Below are positions 25,401-33,092 of a DNA stretch of 39,153 nucleotides, one piece after another; positions within the stretch are counted from its first letter, which is position 1, and each line of letters opens with the position of its first letter. Origin of the DNA: an uncultured Acholeplasmatales bacterium (GTDB lineage: Bacteria; Bacillota_I; Bacilli_A; Acholeplasmatales; Anaeroplasmataceae). The notes below the pieces were generated by a model. The model saw only the letters and a program-made list of their open reading frames with translations. It did no database searches and had not been told where the DNA came from. The DNA is taken from positions 1-39,153 of the forward strand of contig CALUXJ010000006.1 of assembly GCA_944324725.1 (NCBI GenBank). The letters are read 5' to 3'. Position numbers and translations under genes: made by a program.

Positions 25401-25471
25401 CTTAAGTATTTATCGATTTGATGAATATTTTCTTTGCTATATGATAACTCTAAAATCTCATTTATTGTCAT
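22427..25471 (-). CDS. TPR-GAF-PAS protein with degenerate GGDEF and EAL domains
   Basis: 1014 residues, no signal peptide or membrane helix. About 1-300 are TPR-like helix pairs; about 340-500 resemble a GAF domain; about 505-620 a PAS-like fold; about 625-785 a GGDEF domain (starts YYDEISGLFNKNKLNQQL); about 790-1014 an EAL domain (ends SYIYGQVYSKSYSISELI). Both catalytic signatures are lost: where GGDEF is expected the sequence reads IIDENHF, and where EAL is expected it reads VFGYVIKLQL without the metal-binding Glu. It should be a sensor or nucleotide-binding protein rather than a c-di-GMP enzyme. It overlaps rdgB by several bases at its start. Confidence 0.8.
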   Translation of the reverse strand: MTINEILELSYSKENIHQIDKYLSKTDKNDLNYLKAWCHKQILLANTRLNNSLKEVYAYVSYFNTLDDEAVVILCNTIMTLTLKAKRLDQYEKYMLIKADRIKAKDSYTIYYDKYVYYKALKNYSEAVKQLYNYLDNDLLEVDRFKALNDLLNLSYEIKNYDLFFRTSKSISEIYEKSLGYSGQNQFNLLVIEMYYDAGNLNKAYDLGKKYLEVTDLTKEETLKAATILLKILISRNDLRQASIIESDYADLVEEANQVTLEFVQTALELYKLTNHKLSISHYENKIEEIKSKLAENKPKNKKELYIIPEVATEEKLNNPEIRVVPQEKKEIINEYVVAENNEVIRTLAKMLSRTVRLRDALRNLGILLEEKYQIIKFNLIYEAKNYYLHTYKSERLYDRTYKDIPVSSISEALKEEKMVIIPKELLNQKIDIFTNQPYTENDFVFSFPLTDEANSLGTIEFVATNDILAIPGNYDFFQNLISILSLRIAFTRKIKIMEAENALVNYVWHNLYFGVKKIINQQVELDGNASQIYRLTRDVGLQEFLSNMASKDVTGYRDLLTDLKINPTNNKIYEYEYKKDGLVRNIKEIFYAYPSESEIIIVSIVIDQTNSKEAETKLLNKAYYDEISGLFNKNKLNQQLNEIQNKRYSLAIFGFEELKDYKDLYGYSFYIDFVRLLKENIGIFFKNYFNIFAYIIDENHFALVLLDINDKRKEETLLKKFISFLENAFIDLKYSVHPNFKIGVYLHAKEEKKTIDLIYDYAYNAYLDSCDRGGISYYSYQNYKERFKAKEKAVLLQENILNNQIKVAYTQLIDVVNQEVFGYVIKLQLPNLNIYEDEIKTILIKQQKYRLYQKYKLTALCKELALFYSEVGAYIEVLVEFENDVIDDYFSEFVLTQLSFFKLPTDILTIVVDHYSSNLTELTKHNIKIITRDFYDIINQKTNNIWLDLNKLNKAKLAEINQLIGILKATIYLANVDDKKDLNLIKEANISYIYGQVYSKSYSISELILEMKE

Positions 25472-26054
25472 ACTTCTTTTCCAACTTTCTAAAAATTGGT
25501 TTTAAAGCTTTTAAAGCTTTGGCACGATGGGAAATCATATTTTTCTCCTCTAAGGATATTTCAGCCATCGTTTTATTTAGTTTTGGTAGATAAAAATATG
25601 GATCATAGCCAAAGCCACCTTGGCCTTTAGGTGTCAAAATAATCCGACCATAACATTTCTTTTCCTTAAGATATGTTTTACCATTAGGTAAAGCAATACA
25701 AATTGCACAGGCATAATAAGCTTTTTTATTTTTTATTGAGCTTATTTCTTTAACTAGTTTAGCATTATTTAAGGCATCATTGTGATCACTTGCATACCTC
25801 GCGCTATGAACACCTGGAGCCAAAGCAAGTCCTAAACAACAAAGACCAGAATCATCAGCTAAAGTAATAACATGATATTTTTGGGCGATATAAAGAGCTT
25901 TTTTAGCAGCGTTTTCCCTAAACGTTTGTCCGTCTTCTTCTGCTTCATCAGAAATATTTAATTCGGCTAAAGATTTTAAATCTAGATTAGGATATAGTTT
26001 TTTTATTTCCCTAATTTTATTTTTATTATTACTTGCAATAACAATTTGTAACAA
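25458..26054 (-). CDS. rdgB: XTP/dITP diphosphatase (RdgB/HAM1)
   Basis: Hydrolyses non-canonical purine triphosphates to keep them out of DNA. The motifs IVIASNNKNKIREI, TLADDSGLCCLGL, GGFGYDPYF and KNMISHRAKAL cover the whole active site. No ATG fits well: the frame opens with ATG at 26069, but that places the GGTGGTGA ribosome-binding site inside the gene. TTG at 26054 sits five bases after GGTGA and gives the N terminus MLQIVIASNN expected for the family. A TGATAGAAT extended -10 lies upstream. Confidence 0.93.
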   Translation of the reverse strand: MLQIVIASNNKNKIREIKKLYPNLDLKSLAELNISDEAEEDGQTFRENAAKKALYIAQKYHVITLADDSGLCCLGLALAPGVHSARYASDHNDALNNAKLVKEISSIKNKKAYYACAICIALPNGKTYLKEKKCYGRIILTPKGQGGFGYDPYFYLPKLNKTMAEISLEEKNMISHRAKALKALKPIFRKLEKKYDNK

Positions 26055-26101
26055 AATTATCACCACCATTTACATATATTCTATCATATTTTTACCTTTT
26101 G

Positions 26102-26110
26102 TGTTATAAT
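26102..26110 (+). promoter_or_regulatory. Promoter of the CPBP-coaD pair
   Basis: TGTTATAAT with the hexamer at 26105-26110; no clear -35. The ATG is 28 bases downstream behind an AGGTG site. Confidence 0.6.
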
Positions 26111-26138
26111 TTAATAAACTTATTTGAGCAGGTGTTTT

Positions 26139-26924
26139 ATGAAAATTTTCCGCAATAAATTTATTTTAATGCCTTTGGCTTTACTATTTTATGTTTTAAT
26201 TATGTTTATTATTGAAACCCCCTTCATCGATTTTACTAAGGCACTATTTCACTACGATTATTTTGTGGCTTTAATTAATGTTTCTAATCCACTTTCCTTA
26301 TTTTATGAACAAGCAAATAACTACTTAGTAGCACTTAATGTCTTTTTAGAATCTTTTATCTATACTATCGTTTTTTTAGGACTATTTTTATTGCTATACT
26401 ATTTTATTAAAAATGATTTAGATATTTTTTTAAAGCAAAAAACAAAATACTGGCGTATTATCTTAATTAGTTTTGCTATTTATTATGTGACAAATTTCAT
26501 AGTTAATATTTTAACTATTCTCTTACAGCTTTTGTTTAATTCAACCCCTGTTTCGCAGAATCAGGCATCATTAGAATCTTTAATCAATTTTGACTTTTAT
26601 GGTTTAATGATGTTTTTCCCTATTGTACTGATTGGGCCTCTTGTGGAAGAGCTTATCTTTCGTAAATGTTTCTTCTCTCTAATTCCTAATAAAATTTTAG
26701 CTTTTATTCTCAATTGTCTTTGCTTTGGACTACTTCATACTATCAGTTATAGCTATAATTGGAGTGATTTACTAATTGTAACTATTCCGTATTGCTGTGC
26801 TGGGATTGCTTTTAGTTATTGTTATATGAAGACTAACAATGTCTTTGCTAGTTATCTTTTACATGCCTTACTTAACTTTATTTCTTATTTTTTAATTATA
26901 ACTACTAATTTAGGAGGAATTTAA
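26139..26924 (+). CDS. CPBP-family intramembrane metalloprotease
   Basis: 261 residues with about six to eight membrane segments. The three family motifs are present in order: EELIFRK (EExxxR), FGLLHTI (FxxxH) and HALLNFI (HxxxN). Members related to CAAX proteases process or protect against peptides, including bacteriocin immunity in some Firmicutes. No bacteriocin gene is near, so the role is open. The ATG at 26139 is set by an AGGTG site; the frame-opening TTG at 26124 lies before it. Its stop overlaps the coaD start (TAATG). Confidence 0.87.
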   Translation: MKIFRNKFILMPLALLFYVLIMFIIETPFIDFTKALFHYDYFVALINVSNPLSLFYEQANNYLVALNVFLESFIYTIVFLGLFLLLYYFIKNDLDIFLKQKTKYWRIILISFAIYYVTNFIVNILTILLQLLFNSTPVSQNQASLESLINFDFYGLMMFFPIVLIGPLVEELIFRKCFFSLIPNKILAFILNCLCFGLLHTISYSYNWSDLLIVTIPYCCAGIAFSYCYMKTNNVFASYLLHALLNFISYFLIITTNLGGI

Positions 26925-27424
26925 TGCGTATTTGTTATCCTGGGTCATTTGATCCTATCAGTAATGGTCATCTTGATATCATTAAACGATTAGCTCACAA
27001 TTTTAGTGAGGTAGTTATTTTAATATCTAACAATATCAATAAACACTATAGCTTTACACCTGAAGAAAGAGCTAATCTAATTAAAATTGCCACTACTGGC
27101 ATCCCTAATGTCAAAATTGATATTTATTCCGGTTTGGTCGTTCATTATTGTCAAAAAGAAAATATCACCCTTATGGCTAGAGGTCTACGTAACGTTTCTG
27201 ATTATGAGGCCGAATTTAATTTATTCCAATTCAATCGGGATTTAGATCATAATATTGAGACTATTCTTTTATATCCTTCTAGTAAGAATCAATTTGTTTC
27301 TTCTTCAGCCATCAAAGAATTAGTTACTTTTGGGGCAGATATTGCCAAATATGTTCCTAAAGCTATTATTCCTTATATTGAGGCTAAATTTAAACAACCA
27401 CAAATTAAACAAAAACTTTTATAA
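26924..27424 (+). CDS. coaD: Phosphopantetheine adenylyltransferase
   Basis: Penultimate step of coenzyme A synthesis. The nucleotidyltransferase motif YPGSFDPISNGHLDII (5-20) with the GxxH-type His, the MARGLRNVSDYEAE segment and the terminal FVSSSAIKEL (ISSTxxR-like) are all present. 166 residues, normal size. A GGAGGAA site lies in the 3' end of the protease gene, so the two are translated from one message. The usual neighbour rsmD is not present. Confidence 0.96.
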   Translation: MRICYPGSFDPISNGHLDIIKRLAHNFSEVVILISNNINKHYSFTPEERANLIKIATTGIPNVKIDIYSGLVVHYCQKENITLMARGLRNVSDYEAEFNLFQFNRDLDHNIETILLYPSSKNQFVSSSAIKELVTFGADIAKYVPKAIIPYIEAKFKQPQIKQKLL

Positions 27425-27429
27425 TAAAG

Positions 27430-27463
27430 TTAAAAAGATGATGTGCATGCATCATCTTTTTAA
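27430..27463. terminator. Bidirectional terminator between coaD and rpe
   Basis: A perfect 14-bp stem (TTAAAAAGATGATG with CATCATCTTTTTAA) around TGCATG. It ends both the coaD unit and the long pheS-rpe operon. Confidence 0.9.
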
Positions 27464-27487
27464 TTAGACATTTACTATTCTTAAAAA

Positions 27488-28117
27488 CTATGCTTTTAAA
27501 GCTTTAATTGTTTCTATACGATTATTGGCTTTAGCTACAGCAGAACCAGCTATGATAATATCAGCAAGACCTTTTACATTACTAACTGTAGTTAAATTAA
27601 TGCCACCATCTACAGAAATTTCAAAATGATATTTTGCTTGTAATTCTTTTAATTGAGCCATTTTTTCCAAAGCACTTGGCATAAACTTTTGACCGCCAAA
27701 GCCTGGTTCAACACTCATTACTAGAACTAAATCTACATATGGTAATAATTCTAATATTTCCTCAACTTTAGTTTTAGGTTTAATAGATAGACCAGCCTTA
27801 ACATTGAAAGATTTAATCTTTTTTAAGGTTTCTAAAACATTACATTTAGACTCATAATGAATAGTAATAAGATCAGATCCTGCTTTGACAAAATCCTCAA
27901 TATATGGCTCTGGATTGGTTATCATTAAATGAGTGTCAAATTCTAAGCTAGTACCTTTCCTCAATGATTTAATGATTGGTAAACCAAAGGAGATATTTGG
28001 TACAAATACACCATCCATAACATCCATATGTAAATAATCTATTTGTTCATATAATGGTTTCAGTTCTCTTTCTAAATCACTAAAATCAAAATCTAGTATT
28101 GAAAGACTTAATTTCAT
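27488..28117 (-). CDS. rpe: Ribulose-phosphate 3-epimerase
   Basis: Interconverts ribulose 5-phosphate and xylulose 5-phosphate in the pentose phosphate pathway. TIM-barrel motifs: LSILDFDF, DYLHMDVMDGVFVPNISFG with the metal/catalytic Asp, LEFDTHLMI, SVEPGFGGQKFM and EISVDGGIN. 209 residues, complete. An AGGAG site lies 6 bases before the ATG. Last gene of the operon, after rsgA, as in many Firmicutes. Confidence 0.97.
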   Translation of the reverse strand: MKLSLSILDFDFSDLERELKPLYEQIDYLHMDVMDGVFVPNISFGLPIIKSLRKGTSLEFDTHLMITNPEPYIEDFVKAGSDLITIHYESKCNVLETLKKIKSFNVKAGLSIKPKTKVEEILELLPYVDLVLVMSVEPGFGGQKFMPSALEKMAQLKELQAKYHFEISVDGGINLTTVSNVKGLADIIIAGSAVAKANNRIETIKALKA

Positions 28118-28125
28118 AATTACTC

Positions 28126-29043
28126 CTAACCTGCTATATCACTTAACATCCGCAAATAATTATTATATCTACTTGTCATAATTTCCTTGCCAACATGCTT
28201 AACTACTTCACAACCAAGCGTATTAGTCAAATGTAAACAATTACGAAATTTACAATTAAAATTTTTAAACTCGACAAAATAATCTTTTAGTGTATCTTTA
28301 GTTATACCATGTAAATCAAGCTTAGAAAAACCAGGTGTATCACCAAGGTAACCATCTTTAAAGTGATAAAGACTAGTAATTCTTGTCGTATGTTTCCCCC
28401 GACCAAGAGCCTGTGATATTTCATCTGTTTTTAATTTAAAACCTGGTATTATGGCATTAATTAAAGTAGATTTACCAGCCCCAGTTTGACCAGCAACTAT
28501 TGTTGTTTTAACACCTAATAAATTTACTAAATCTTGTGGGTAATCTTTTTTACTATTGACATAAAAAACTTTATATCCAATTTGCTCATAATAGTTCATT
28601 TGACTCTTGAGTTCAAAAAGTTCCTCTATAGTTAATTTATCAATTTTACTAATGACTATAATCGGTTCAATTTTTTCTCGCAAAATATTGACTAAAAATA
28701 AATCTAATAAATAAAAATTAAACGTAGGCTCCTTAGTGGCAAAAACTAATAATACTTGATCAATATTAGCTACATCAGGCCTGATTAAGCTATTAAAACG
28801 AGGTTCAATCTTAGTAATCATGTCCTCTTCTATTTGAACATAATCACCAACTTTAGGTGATAACTTGACATTAGTTGTTTCAACCTTTTGAGCTAGCCGA
28901 TTCATTTTAATTTGAAAATCGGCAGTTTTGTTAACCCGGTAATTTCTTAATCTTCCTCCACAACGTACAACTCTTTGTTCATTTTCAGTGGTAATAACTA
29001 CATAATTTCCACTATTAATTGAAATTATTCTCCCGCTTATCAT
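28126..29043 (-). CDS. rsgA: Ribosome small subunit-dependent GTPase A
   Basis: A late 30S assembly GTPase with the circularly permuted order typical of the family. An N-terminal OB fold (to about 75) is followed by G4-like SKID (132-135), then G1 GQTGAGKST (185-193) and G3 DTPG (235-238), and a C-terminal zinc knuckle (Cys264, Cys269, His271, Cys278). The G4 motif has Ser in place of the usual Asn. 305 residues. Its start overlaps the rlmN stop as ATGA. Confidence 0.95.
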   Translation of the reverse strand: MISGRIISINSGNYVVITTENEQRVVRCGGRLRNYRVNKTADFQIKMNRLAQKVETTNVKLSPKVGDYVQIEEDMITKIEPRFNSLIRPDVANIDQVLLVFATKEPTFNFYLLDLFLVNILREKIEPIIVISKIDKLTIEELFELKSQMNYYEQIGYKVFYVNSKKDYPQDLVNLLGVKTTIVAGQTGAGKSTLINAIIPGFKLKTDEISQALGRGKHTTRITSLYHFKDGYLGDTPGFSKLDLHGITKDTLKDYFVEFKNFNCKFRNCLHLTNTLGCEVVKHVGKEIMTSRYNNYLRMLSDIAG

Positions 29044-30062
29044 TTTAGATACTTACTCCTCAATTGACCACAAGCAGCAGCAATATCACTACCTTGTTCT
29101 TTTCTTAGTGTCACACTAATATTTTGTTTCTTTAAGATGTCATAGAAAGCTCTTTGGCGTTCTCTTAAAGAACGTTTAAATGGATTTTCTAAAACTTCGT
29201 TGTAGGGAATCAAATTAACATAGGCATTTAAGCCTCTTAAGAGATTGGCTAATTCATATGCCTCTTTAGGATTATCGTTTACCTCATTAATAAGAATATA
29301 TTCTATTGTCAAGCGCCTTTTAGTTTTAGCATAGTAAACCCTTAAAGCGGTAAAAAGTTCACCAATATTATATACCTTATTAATTGGCATTAATTTACTT
29401 CTTAGTTCGTCATTAGGAGCATGTAGACTAATAGCTAAGTTCACTTGTAGGGGGAAATCCGCAAATTCATAAATTTTAGGAACTAAACCGCAAGTTGAAA
29501 CGGTCAAATGTCTTTGCCCAATTTCTAAACCAAGTGGATGATTAATAATTCTTAAAAAGTCTAAAACATTATCATAGTTATCAAAAGGTTCGCCAATGCC
29601 CATAACTACAACATGAGTTACTTTAACATTAGTTAATTTTTCAACCATTAAAATTTGTAAAACCATTTCATAAGTTTCTAAATTGCGTTGTTTTTTCTTA
29701 AGACCAGATGCACAAAAAGCACAACCCATATTACAGCCAACTTCACTTGTAACACAAACTGAATAACCATAATCCTGGCTCATTAAAACAGTTTCAATTA
29801 AATTATCATCTGCTAATTTAAACAAAAACTTAATTGTTCCATCACTAGAAACATTTTTGGTAACACATTCAAGCTCGTCAAAGCAAAAATCAGCCTCTAA
29901 GCGTGGTTTTAAGTCTTTTTTTATATCCGTCATTGCGGAAAAATCATTTACTTTTTGGCGGTATAACCAACTAATTATTTGTCGAGCTCGAAAAGGTTTT
30001 TCACCAATTTGAATGAAATACCCTTTTAGAGCTTCTTCCGTCATTCCATAAATATGTTGCAT
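29040..30062 (-). CDS. rlmN: Dual-specificity 23S rRNA/tRNA adenine C2-methyltransferase RlmN
   Basis: A radical-SAM enzyme that methylates A2503 of 23S rRNA and A37 of some tRNAs. The cluster motif CNMGCAFC provides Cys110, Cys114 and Cys117; the two mechanistic cysteines are seen as Cys103 (SVCVTSEVGC) and Cys331 (AAACGQLRSKY). 340 residues, full length. An AGGAGGA site precedes the ATG. Its TGA stop is evidence for the standard code. In many Firmicutes a phosphatase and kinase gene lie between rlmN and rsgA; here they are absent. Confidence 0.97.
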   Translation of the reverse strand: MQHIYGMTEEALKGYFIQIGEKPFRARQIISWLYRQKVNDFSAMTDIKKDLKPRLEADFCFDELECVTKNVSSDGTIKFLFKLADDNLIETVLMSQDYGYSVCVTSEVGCNMGCAFCASGLKKKQRNLETYEMVLQILMVEKLTNVKVTHVVVMGIGEPFDNYDNVLDFLRIINHPLGLEIGQRHLTVSTCGLVPKIYEFADFPLQVNLAISLHAPNDELRSKLMPINKVYNIGELFTALRVYYAKTKRRLTIEYILINEVNDNPKEAYELANLLRGLNAYVNLIPYNEVLENPFKRSLRERQRAFYDILKKQNISVTLRKEQGSDIAAACGQLRSKYLK

Positions 30063-30070
30063 AGTTCCTC

Positions 30071-32395
30071 CTAATCAACTGCCTTAAGGGATTCAACCAT
30101 TTTAACCTTGTTGACAAAGCCAGACATTACCAAGTTAATTATAACACTAAAGCCAGCTGTTATAACAAAAGTTATGACATATGATATAACATCAATATGA
30201 TATATGTAAGATAGTAATGGATTTTCATTAATTGCTAAAACTGCATACATTAAAGGATAGCCGAGGACTAAACCAATTGCTGAACCTACTAAAGTCAAAA
30301 GTAGTATTTCTAAAAGGAAGGAAGCTGCTATTTCCCTTACCTCAAATCCCAACACTTTTAATGTAGCAATATCCTTAATTCTTTCTTTAAAATTGAGCAA
30401 TGCTAGATTATAAAGTACCACAATAGCCAATAATAAGGCAAATATTTTAATAGTATTAGTCATTATTCTAATGGAACTTAATTTATCATCAGCTTGATTT
30501 TTAAGCTGAGTAATAGTTAGACCATTATAAATGCCTGCTATGTTCAAAGCTTCTGCTAAAATGGTATCATTCATTTGAATATTTGTTGTCCTTAACCAAG
30601 CATTAGTCGGTTCAATATCTAATAAACCTCTAGCACGGGATATAAAAATACCTTGAGAAAAGCTAATATCAATAATATCTGTAACCATAATATTGTAGCT
30701 ACTACCATTATAAATAAAACTTATCTCATCACCAACCTTAGCGCCAATTTCTTCCGCCACTTTACTAGTTATTAGACAACTATCTTCGTTGTATGACGGA
30801 ACAAAAATATTACTTTCAGCTGGCAAAATATAGATGTAGGATGATATCATTTTATCTTTAATAATTTCTACATCTTTTTTAGTATACTCATCTACAGCCA
30901 CCACTCCTGGTATTGTTGCCAAATCAGCAGCATATGAAGTGTCATTGGCATAATATAGATGAACATCAAAAGGAATAAGAGTTAGTTCGGTGTTTACACT
31001 ATTATCTAGGGTGTTTTCTATACCAAAGCCACATAGTAGTAAGGCTGAACAACCCATAACTCCAAATAAAACCATAAAGGTTCGACTAACCTTACGTTTC
31101 ATGTTACGTAAAGCCATTTTTAAAGCTAAAAATTTATCTTTTTTTAAAGGTAATTTATCAAAAAGCGTCGGTTTCATATTATAGCTATTATCGCCTCTTA
31201 AACTAGAGGCTGGAACTTTGCGTAAAATACTAAATAAGGCAAAGATAGCTGTTAAATAGACAATAGCTATTAATATTATGACGCTAACTAAATAAAAGGG
31301 TCGGAATATAGGTGTACTAATATTAGGAAGTTGGTATAAAATGTTATATTTTTGATTCATGACATTAGGTATAATAATTGGTCCGATAATTATACCAACA
31401 ACACCACCGATAATACATAATATTACAAAAATATTAGTATAATGAAGTAATATTTCCGTATTAGAATAACCCAGGGCCTTCAAAAGGCCGATATTTTTTT
31501 GTTCCTTATTAATTAGTTCGGAAATAGATGTCAAAATGATTAAGACAGCCACTAAATAAAAGATAACTGGGAAAATATATATTAGCTGTTTGGCCTGTAA
31601 CACATCTGCCTCAATTGTTAAATTAGTTGGTAAATCCGCTCTTTCTAAAGCATACAAGACATCAAAATCTTGTGAAACCTGATCTAAAATAGTGGCTGTA
31701 TTTGCCCCTTTAAGCAAATACTCATTATTTGTTGAGTTTAATAATTCACTAACTAAGTCTTCCGTGACAAAAGCACCATAGATGGTTGTTTTTAAATAGT
31801 TGTATAAGCTATTCTTAAGTGCATCCTCGCCAACATACAGAAAGTTAGAAGAATATTCACTATTATCTAAAGCTTCTGGATGAGTCATACTACCTGTAAT
31901 AGTAAATGCTAAATCAAGTGTATCTAAAGGCAAACCAAGACTTGAAACATTACTAATATTAACTGTAATTTGATCGCCAATTTGCACACCCGTTTTAGTT
32001 ATGAAACCCTCATCTACTAAAACATCTTGGGTAGTTAAAGTTGAAATACTCATATAAGCAGGCTTATTTAATGTGGAGTCAGCTTTAAATGTCAAAACGT
32101 TTAAATTATATGAATCCATTTTAGCTGTAACATATAATCTCTGTTCAAAATAAATGTCTTGTTTTTCTAAATAGTCTGTTAAATCGGTAGAATTACCACT
32201 AGTCATAATAATACCATCACACATATTACTTCTAGTATATATCGTATCTAGCTTATATTTAAAATTCTGCCAGTTAGCATAGATACCCGTGAAAAGAGAA
32301 ACGGCCAAGATAGCTATTAAAATAACTGTAATGTACTGCTTAAGGTTTTCCCGAATTTCGCGCAAACCTTTTTTGAATAAAATGTGCTCTACCAT
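30071..32395 (-). CDS. ABC transporter permease with two FtsX domains
   Basis: 774 residues. An N-terminal membrane helix (about 18-40) is followed by a large extracytoplasmic domain, three helices (about 270-390; first FtsX domain), then a further helix near 440, a second extracytoplasmic domain and three C-terminal helices (about 650-765). This is the MacB/LolC-like topology of transporters that move or release molecules at the membrane by mechanotransmission rather than pumping across it. It overlaps the ATPase gene by 7 bases. Substrate unknown; lipoproteins, peptides or antibiotics are possible. Confidence 0.88.
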   Translation of the reverse strand: MVEHILFKKGLREIRENLKQYITVILIAILAVSLFTGIYANWQNFKYKLDTIYTRSNMCDGIIMTSGNSTDLTDYLEKQDIYFEQRLYVTAKMDSYNLNVLTFKADSTLNKPAYMSISTLTTQDVLVDEGFITKTGVQIGDQITVNISNVSSLGLPLDTLDLAFTITGSMTHPEALDNSEYSSNFLYVGEDALKNSLYNYLKTTIYGAFVTEDLVSELLNSTNNEYLLKGANTATILDQVSQDFDVLYALERADLPTNLTIEADVLQAKQLIYIFPVIFYLVAVLIILTSISELINKEQKNIGLLKALGYSNTEILLHYTNIFVILCIIGGVVGIIIGPIIIPNVMNQKYNILYQLPNISTPIFRPFYLVSVIILIAIVYLTAIFALFSILRKVPASSLRGDNSYNMKPTLFDKLPLKKDKFLALKMALRNMKRKVSRTFMVLFGVMGCSALLLCGFGIENTLDNSVNTELTLIPFDVHLYYANDTSYAADLATIPGVVAVDEYTKKDVEIIKDKMISSYIYILPAESNIFVPSYNEDSCLITSKVAEEIGAKVGDEISFIYNGSSYNIMVTDIIDISFSQGIFISRARGLLDIEPTNAWLRTTNIQMNDTILAEALNIAGIYNGLTITQLKNQADDKLSSIRIMTNTIKIFALLLAIVVLYNLALLNFKERIKDIATLKVLGFEVREIAASFLLEILLLTLVGSAIGLVLGYPLMYAVLAINENPLLSYIYHIDVISYVITFVITAGFSVIINLVMSGFVNKVKMVESLKAVD

Positions 32396-33090
32396 GTTAT
32401 TTCCGTAACTTCCTTTGGTTTTTCATTATAGTAATCAGCCACAATTTTGCCATCACTTATATGAATTACTCGATCAGCGACTAAAGCAATATTGGCATTA
32501 TGTGTTACTACGACAACCGCACTATCTTCACTTTTCGCTAAATCTTTTAATAAAGCAATAATATTTTGCCCGGTTTTACTATCTAAAGCTCCAGTTGGCT
32601 CATCACAAAGTAATATTTCTGGTTTCTTAACTAACGCTCTAGCAATACTAACTCTTTGTTGTTCCCCACCCGATAAATTAGAGGGGAAATTGTTTAATCT
32701 CTTCTCTAAACCAACCTTGACCAAGATATCTTTGGGATTTAAGGTGTCTTTGATTTTTTTAGTAGCTAAACAGACATTCTCATAGGCAGTTAAATTATTC
32801 ATTAAATTATAAAATTGGAAAACAAAACCTATTTTTTCTCTTCTAAAACGGGCTAATTGTTTGTTGTTAAATTGACAAACATCCTTATCTTCAACAATGT
32901 AGTTACCACTAGTAGCTACATCCATTCCCCCTAAAATGTTAAGTAATGTCGTTTTTCCTGCCCCACTAGGGCCCAATATGACAACAAACTCCTTTTTATT
33001 TAGAGTAAAATTGATATCATCAAGGGCCTTAACTAGGGTTTCACCTTCTCCGTAATATTTGGCGATATGATTTAAAGTGATATATGACAT
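32389..33090 (-). CDS. ABC transporter ATP-binding protein (MacB/LolD type)
   Basis: 233 residues with Walker A GPSGAGKTT (40-48), Q-loop VFQFYNLM, signature LSGGEQQRVSIARAL, Walker B ILLCDEPTGALD and the switch His in VVVVTHNANIA. The DEPTGALDSKTG sequence is typical of the MacB/LolD/FtsE class that pairs with FtsX permeases. It starts three bases after pheT stops and overlaps the permease gene, so the transporter is made from the pheST message. Confidence 0.93.
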   Translation of the reverse strand: MSYITLNHIAKYYGEGETLVKALDDINFTLNKKEFVVILGPSGAGKTTLLNILGGMDVATSGNYIVEDKDVCQFNNKQLARFRREKIGFVFQFYNLMNNLTAYENVCLATKKIKDTLNPKDILVKVGLEKRLNNFPSNLSGGEQQRVSIARALVKKPEILLCDEPTGALDSKTGQNIIALLKDLAKSEDSAVVVVTHNANIALVADRVIHISDGKIVADYYNEKPKEVTEITW

Positions 33091-33092
33091 TT

